Source: an uncultured Pseudomonadota bacterium (GTDB taxonomy: Bacteria > Pseudomonadota > Alphaproteobacteria > RF32 > CAG-239). From it: a DNA stretch of 58,069 bases. Under the pieces are notes generated by a model. The model had not been told where the DNA came from. It ran no database searches and was given only the letters and a program-made list of their open reading frames with translations. How positions within the stretch are numbered: the first letter of the stretch is position 1; every line of letters begins with the position of its first letter. A program made the position numbers and the translations under genes. The stretch covers positions 1-58,069 of the forward strand of contig CASFJS010000006.1 in the NCBI GenBank assembly GCA_949295085.1, written 5' to 3'. Of this stretch, positions 53,680 through 58,069 are shown piece after piece.

Positions 53680-54510
53680 ATGAAAACGGGCATCTATCTG
53701 GTTGCCACCCCGATAGGCAACACCGGCGATATTTCGCTTCGGGCGCTTGAGGTGTTAAAGAGTGCCGCGGTTATTGCCTGCGAGGATTCTCGTGTTACCA
53801 AAAAATTATTATCTCTTTTGGGCATATCAAGCAGGGATAAAATTTTTATCGTTATGCACGACCATAATGAGGCCGAAACGGCGCAAAAAGTTATAGATCA
53901 GGCCTTAGCAGGCAATATTGTAGCCTATACCTCGGATGCTGGTTCGCCTCTTATTTCCGATCCGGGCTACAAGTTAGCGCGATTATGTCGGGCACAAAAT
54001 GTTTATTTAACGACAATACCGGGGCCATGTGCGGCAATTTGCGGGCTGCAGCTTTCCGGCCTGCCGAGCGACAAGTTTTTGTTTGCCGGCTTTATACCCA
54101 ATAAAAATAAAGCTCGTACGGAGGCTCTAAGCAAATACAAAGATGTTGAATCGACCCTGATTTTTTACGAAACGGCCAATCGCTTGGTAAAAACATTATC
54201 CGCGGCCTCGGCTGTTTTTGGCAGTCGCGAAATCGCGGTGGCCCGCGAAATAACCAAGCTTTATGAAGAATGCCGCACCGGCACCGCGGCAGAACTCGCG
54301 GAATACTATACCGCCAACCCGCCCAAAGGCGAGATTGTTCTCATGGTGGCACCGCCGGAAGAAAAAAAGACCGCCGATTACCGAAAGGCTTTAGCCGCCG
54401 AGCTGCAAAAAAACACGCTTAAAACCGCGGTCAAAAATATTACGGAGCAGTATAATCTAAACAAAAACGAAGTTTACCAAACCGCGTTGGAGTTGAAAAA
54501 TGGTCGCTGA
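53680..54510 (+). CDS. rsmI: 16S rRNA (cytidine1402-2'-O) methyltransferase
   Basis: This 276-residue tetrapyrrole-methylase-fold enzyme should methylate the ribose of C1402 in 16S rRNA. It begins IYLVATPIGNTGDISLRALEVL, followed by CEDSRVTKKLL, YTSDAGSPLISDPG and IPGPCAAICGLQLSGLPSD. It overlaps yraN by 11 bp. The lpoA-rsmI-yraN neighbourhood is conserved across proteobacteria. Confidence 0.95.
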   Translation: MKTGIYLVATPIGNTGDISLRALEVLKSAAVIACEDSRVTKKLLSLLGISSRDKIFIVMHDHNEAETAQKVIDQALAGNIVAYTSDAGSPLISDPGYKLARLCRAQNVYLTTIPGPCAAICGLQLSGLPSDKFLFAGFIPNKNKARTEALSKYKDVESTLIFYETANRLVKTLSAASAVFGSREIAVAREITKLYEECRTGTAAELAEYYTANPPKGEIVLMVAPPEEKKTADYRKALAAELQKNTLKTAVKNITEQYNLNKNEVYQTALELKNGR

Positions 54511-54850
54511 TATTTCCGGCAAAACGGCCGAATTTACGGCTTTGCAATATCTGCGCTTTAAGGGATATTCTTTGGTCGTCCGCAACTACGTCACCGGTCG
54601 CGGCACCGGCGCCGGCGAGATTGACCTGATTGTCAAAAACCAAAAAACGTTAGTTTTTGTCGAGGTTAAAAAGCGCCGCAACCTGACAGAAGCTGCCTAT
54701 GCCGTCAAGCCTGCCCAACAAGAACGGATTCGTCGTGCGGCCGAAGTTTTTCTGGCACATCATCCCGAATATGCCGACTTTGATATCCGCTTTGACGCGG
54801 TTTTGGTAATGTTTCCGTTAAAAATACGGCATATTCCAAACGCTTTTTAA
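54500..54850 (+). CDS. yraN: UPF0102 family protein YraN
   Basis: This 116-residue putative nuclease-like protein has the restriction-endonuclease-type core GEIDLIVKNQKTLVFVEVKKR (conserved D, E and K) near residues 38-58. The family's function is unknown, but the fold resembles Holliday-junction resolvases. It overlaps rsmI by 11 bp and the convergent rlmN end by 4 bp. Confidence 0.9.
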   Translation: MVADISGKTAEFTALQYLRFKGYSLVVRNYVTGRGTGAGEIDLIVKNQKTLVFVEVKKRRNLTEAAYAVKPAQQERIRRAAEVFLAHHPEYADFDIRFDAVLVMFPLKIRHIPNAF

Positions 54851-55920
54851 GCCGGATTTCCGGCCTGTTTTTTAGATTTTAACTGTCCGCAGGCCGCCAA
54901 AATATCTTGTCCGCGCGCCACGCGTATAGGGGCTTCGTATCCGGCCGCTTCCAAAAGACGCGAAAACGCGTGAACTTTGTTGTTGGAACTCGGTGCAAAA
55001 TCACATCCCGGCCAGGGGTTAAAAGGAATAAGATTAAATTTGGCGCCGAGATTAAATTTCTTCATCAGGGCTATGAGCTCTTTAGCGTCTTCCGGCGTAT
55101 CATTAAAATCTTTGAGCATCAGGTATTCAAAGGTAATCATCCGGCTCATTCCCATAATATCCTGATATTTTTGGCAGGCTTTTAATATTTCTTCAATCGG
55201 GTAGCGCTTGTTAATAGGCATAATTTGCGAACGTTTCTCATTGTTCGACGCATGCAGACTGATAGCAAGTTTAACCCCGAGCTCGGCCGCCACCGCCTCA
55301 ATATTCGGCACAATGCCGGAGGTCGACAACGTGATTCGCCTTTTTGATATAGCGATTCCGTCGCCGTCGGATAATATTTTGAGCGCTTTAAATGTTTCTT
55401 CTTTATTATGCAGCGGTTCGCCCATACCCATTACCACGATATTGGACAGATAGCGGGTTTCGTTGGTTGGAGACGGCCATTCACCGTAAGCATCACGCGC
55501 CACCATAAATTGGGCAACAATTTCACCGGCAGTCAAATTACGGGTAATTTTTTGGCTGCCGGTATGGCAAAACTTGCAGCCGACCGCGCAACCGACCTGT
55601 GTTGAGACACAGACCGCGCCGCGGTCTTCTTCCGGAATATATACCGTTTCGATTCGCTGCCCGTCGTCAAACTCCAGCAACCACTTATGCGTTTTGTCTT
55701 TGGAAATCTGCTCGGTGATGATTTTCGGTCGTTGCAGGGTATAGTTTTCCTTGAGTTTGGCGCGCAGTTCTTTTGACAAGTTGCTCATCTTGTCAAAATC
55801 ACTTTCGCCTCTAAAATAAATCCATTGCCACAATTGTTTGGCACGAAAAGACTTTTCGCCGAGGCGCTCAAGCTCGGCGGCCAGTTCTTCTTTTGACAGA
55901 CCGATAAGGTTTTTCATCAT
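54847..55920 (-). CDS. rlmN: Dual-specificity RNA methyltransferase RlmN
   Basis: This 357-residue radical-SAM enzyme methylates C2 of A2503 in 23S rRNA and A37 of some tRNAs. The cluster motif CxxxCxxC appears as CAVGCKFC near residue 111, and the NIVVMGMGEPLHN, LSTSGIVP and FEYLMLKDFND segments are typical. A C-terminal cysteine (ILAACGQL) is the catalytic one. It overlaps the start-side IalB-family gene by 4 bp. Length is normal. Confidence 0.94.
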   Translation of the reverse strand: MMKNLIGLSKEELAAELERLGEKSFRAKQLWQWIYFRGESDFDKMSNLSKELRAKLKENYTLQRPKIITEQISKDKTHKWLLEFDDGQRIETVYIPEEDRGAVCVSTQVGCAVGCKFCHTGSQKITRNLTAGEIVAQFMVARDAYGEWPSPTNETRYLSNIVVMGMGEPLHNKEETFKALKILSDGDGIAISKRRITLSTSGIVPNIEAVAAELGVKLAISLHASNNEKRSQIMPINKRYPIEEILKACQKYQDIMGMSRMITFEYLMLKDFNDTPEDAKELIALMKKFNLGAKFNLIPFNPWPGCDFAPSSNNKVHAFSRLLEAAGYEAPIRVARGQDILAACGQLKSKKQAGNPA

Positions 55921-56420
55921 TTACACTTGTTTGAGATTGCTCTGTAAGCAGAGGTAAAACCCCGCAGCGAATACGTGTCTTTGGTTTTGGTGCCGCGGGC
56001 GGATACCCCGTCAACAATCATTCGGCTGCCGCGTTTCATTGCGGCGACAATATCCTTATCGTCTTTATCCTTTATTGTCCAGGCCTTGTCGCCGTCCGTA
56101 AACAGCCGAAATGTTTTGGCGCCTATTTTAAGCTCCACCGGCGCGTTTTTTTTATATGTATAACCGGCATTTATATTAACGACATCATAGCTGTTTTCGT
56201 GCGGCCGATGTGTAACCACAACAAAAATATCACCGCGTTTGGTGTATTTTCCTTCGTCTTTTTTCGGGGTAGACGCCATATAACAAACCGGCCCGGCATT
56301 ATCACGGTAGTAATAGGCAACCCAATCGCCGTATTCTCCGATCATCTGCGGGGCTGCCGCGGCGGCGCTGTCGATATGGCCGATTAAAGCCAACAACCCG
56401 AAAACAAAATATTTTTTCAT
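55917..56420 (-). CDS. Exported protein of the invasion-associated locus B family
   Basis: This 167-residue protein has a signal peptide (about residues 1-22, ending AAAAA), then GDWVAYYYRDNAGPVCYMAS, a strand-rich middle and a final cysteine near the C-terminus (SNKCK). The two cysteines and the GDW motif fit the IalB family. Its role is probably envelope-related. I start at ATG 56420, with GTGAGA upstream, rather than a TTG five codons earlier. In several alphaproteobacteria the family sits next to rlmN, as here. Confidence 0.8.
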   Translation of the reverse strand: MKKYFVFGLLALIGHIDSAAAAAPQMIGEYGDWVAYYYRDNAGPVCYMASTPKKDEGKYTKRGDIFVVVTHRPHENSYDVVNINAGYTYKKNAPVELKIGAKTFRLFTDGDKAWTIKDKDDKDIVAAMKRGSRMIVDGVSARGTKTKDTYSLRGFTSAYRAISNKCK

Positions 56421-56521
56421 TTTTCTCACCCACAATTACGGTTAATTTTGCAACAATTATAATTGCAAAATATATAAAAACTGTTAATTTCAAAAAAAAT
56501 TTTACTGGATATTAAAAACCG

Positions 56522-57757
56522 ATGATCCGCGATAATTATCTTGATATTTCAAAACTCACCACCAGCCCGCAGGTTTTGGCTTTGTTTAAGCTTTTTGCCC
56601 GACATGGCGGTGTTTTAAGGTTTGTCGGCGGTGCGGTGCGTGATGCCCTAAAAGGCCTTAAGGGGTCGGATTTGGATTTAGCCACCGACCTAAGTCCGGA
56701 AGAAATCGCCGAAGCCTGCGCCGACGAGGGCATAAAGACCGTTCCGCTCGGTATCAAACAAGGCGCGATCGGCGTTGTGATTGACGATATTCTGCTGCAA
56801 GTCAGCTCGCTTTACAAATATGTTTTGCAAGAAAACGGTCCGGCCGAAATAGAGTTTACCGACAATTGGGAGGAAGACGCTTCTCGTCGTGATCTGACCA
56901 TTAATGCCGTTTATGCCGATGAACAGGGCAATGTTTTTGATTATTACAATGGTATTGAAGACCTTGAAAAAGGCCGGGTTCACTTTATTGGTTCGGCCAC
57001 GGCGCGGATTCATGAGGATTATATTCGTATTCTGCGCTATTTTCGTTTTTATTCGCTTTTTGGGGTCGGCCAACCGGATACGCAGGCGCTTAAAGCCTGT
57101 CAGGAAAATTGTGCGGGTCTGAAAAAGGTTCCGATGGAGCGGATTCGCGATGAATTATTTAAAATTGTCCAAACACCGGAGGCTCCGCGAATTTATCGTC
57201 TAATGCAGGATAACGGTATTTTAAGTTATATTATGCCGGATGCTGCACATATTGATGATTTGGAGTTTTTAAATAAGATTATTCCAGGGCATGAAATCGC
57301 TAATGCCGCATTGGTAAAACTGTTTGTCTTATATTGTCCCGATGAGGCTTTGGCCGAAAATTTGGCCGTACGCCTGAAGTTTAGTCGTCGTGAAAAACAA
57401 CTTTTTACGGCACTGGCCAAAGAAAAACTAAGTTTTGATGATTTATTAAATGACAAAATGCGCCTCAAAATAATTTATAGCCACGGTTGCGATTTTTATT
57501 GTGCATCGTTGCTGGCTGTGGCCGCCCGCAAACAGGAATGTCCGAAAGAAATGTGGTTTTATTACGACGGAGCCGCATCTTTGCCGCGACCGGTTTTTCC
57601 GATAACCGGCAAAGATCTTATTAACGGCGGCCTGACAGACAAAAGCCGTATCGGCCGGGTTTTAAAAGAGCTTGAACAACTCTGGCTGGATTCTGATTTT
57701 GATTTAACCAAAGAACAGCTCTTGATACAAGTCGATAACCTGAAAAGTGTTGTTTAA
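56522..57757 (+). CDS. CCA-adding-type tRNA nucleotidyltransferase / poly(A) polymerase family
   Basis: This 411-residue class II nucleotidyltransferase has the head motif RFVGGAVRDALKGLKGSDLD (near 33) with the catalytic DLD. The EEDASRRDLTINAVYAD motif (near 120), a neck region (GRVHFIGSATARIHEDYIRILRYFRF) and a helical body follow. It lacks the HD domain of E. coli Cca. It repairs or adds CCA ends of tRNA; a poly(A) polymerase role cannot be excluded. No strong terminator is seen, and the following sequence is repeat-rich. Confidence 0.9.
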   Translation: MIRDNYLDISKLTTSPQVLALFKLFARHGGVLRFVGGAVRDALKGLKGSDLDLATDLSPEEIAEACADEGIKTVPLGIKQGAIGVVIDDILLQVSSLYKYVLQENGPAEIEFTDNWEEDASRRDLTINAVYADEQGNVFDYYNGIEDLEKGRVHFIGSATARIHEDYIRILRYFRFYSLFGVGQPDTQALKACQENCAGLKKVPMERIRDELFKIVQTPEAPRIYRLMQDNGILSYIMPDAAHIDDLEFLNKIIPGHEIANAALVKLFVLYCPDEALAENLAVRLKFSRREKQLFTALAKEKLSFDDLLNDKMRLKIIYSHGCDFYCASLLAVAARKQECPKEMWFYYDGAASLPRPVFPITGKDLINGGLTDKSRIGRVLKELEQLWLDSDFDLTKEQLLIQVDNLKSVV

Positions 57758-58069
57758 AAACCGCCCGTTAAAGCATTCTTCCCACACCCCTGTCCTCCGC
57801 CTTTGGGCAAGCAATAAAACCTGTCACCCTGAGCACCCTTTACCGTCATCCTGAGCGCAGCGAAGGATCTAAGAGATTCTTCGTCACTCTCGCTCCTCAG
57901 AATGACAGAAACGAACCTGTCACCCTGCCTTGCCAGGCATTCTTCCTATTTAAACTGTCATGCCGCCGAACGGAGTGAGGCTCAGGCATCTTCAACTGTT
58001 TTAATATAAGCGGAAGATTCCTGATCCTCGGCTAAAAGCCTCGGAGGAATGACCGTTTAAATTTTATCG
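57758..58069. repeat. Cluster of dispersed non-coding repeats
   Basis: The 312 bp after the last gene have no coding potential. GTCATCCTGAGCGCAGCGAA-type and GTCATTCTGAGGAGCGAGAG-type halves (the second on the minus strand) face each other at about 57845-57907. Another unit, CATGCCGCC...GGCTCAGGCATCT, lies at 57960-57991. The TTCAACTGTTTT...GGAAGAT part at 57990-58019 matches the rho/HAD spacer. Such units form hairpins and occur as dispersed families in some bacterial genomes (recognition by pattern). Confidence 0.65.

Noticed and set aside
1..58069. CRISPR array, prophage or insertion sequence
   Set aside because: No regularly spaced repeats, cas, phage structural or transposase genes were found on reading both strands.

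Overview
The window looks like a piece of the main chromosome of an alphaproteobacterium, moderately AT-rich and compactly coded. Lineage markers are the rluD-rpoH pair, a DksA that keeps one of the four zinc-finger cysteines, a FliX homologue, the maf - RNase E/G - yacG order, a short kinase-only HprK, an IalB-type protein next to rlmN, and mnmE-mnmG-rsmG-parA-parB. A small ferredoxin-thioredoxin-reductase-like protein and the overall mix suggest a low-oxygen, perhaps host-associated, life style (inference). No phage, integrase, transposase, relaxase or CRISPR array was seen.

Layout. 0-13.4 kb: tRNA-Gly and tRNA-Tyr, murQ, rlmB, an ABC exporter whose 1145-residue partner fuses permease, GldG-like and DUF4340-like modules, a CDF metal transporter, gpt, tRNA-Arg, rpmB, dnaB, two tandem UPF0260 proteins, a YgjP-like peptidase, a BI-1 family membrane protein and a PAS/degenerate-GGDEF protein. 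13.6-25.4 kb: the least explained region. It holds a tail-anchored pseudokinase with a small membrane partner, then rpoH and rluD on the other strand, then six genes ending in a VirD4/TraG-type coupling ATPase preceded by two paralogous two-helix membrane proteins and two large unknown cytoplasmic proteins. No VirB gene accompanies it. 25.4-33.4 kb: yacG, RNase E/G, maf, dksA, fliX, a prepilin-like protein, several small exported proteins, a HAD phosphatase, dnaQ and coaE.

33.4-33.8 kb is a probable chromosomal replication origin (oriC): a gene-free AT-rich stretch with many DnaA-box-like 9-mers. Plus-strand genes to its left tend to be C-rich and those to its right G-rich. To its right lie rho, mnmE, mnmG, an HD-domain protein, a PHP-domain protein, rsmG, parA and parB, with two 16-bp parS-like palindromes inside mnmG and rsmG. 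A 14-bp oriented motif (ACACYGTATTTAAA) recurs six times between 36.8 and 43.4 kb.

43.4-58 kb is mostly housekeeping: an FTR-like protein, a membrane-anchored SNase-like protein, tsaE, hprK, mlaE-mlaF, radA, cvpA, then recR, ybaB, dnaX and SRP RNA on the minus strand. dnaX carries an A9 run placed to give a gamma-like short product. An LpoA-like lipoprotein, rsmI, yraN, rlmN, an IalB-family protein and a CCA-adding-type nucleotidyltransferase follow. The last 300 bp and the rho/HAD spacer hold related dispersed non-coding repeats.
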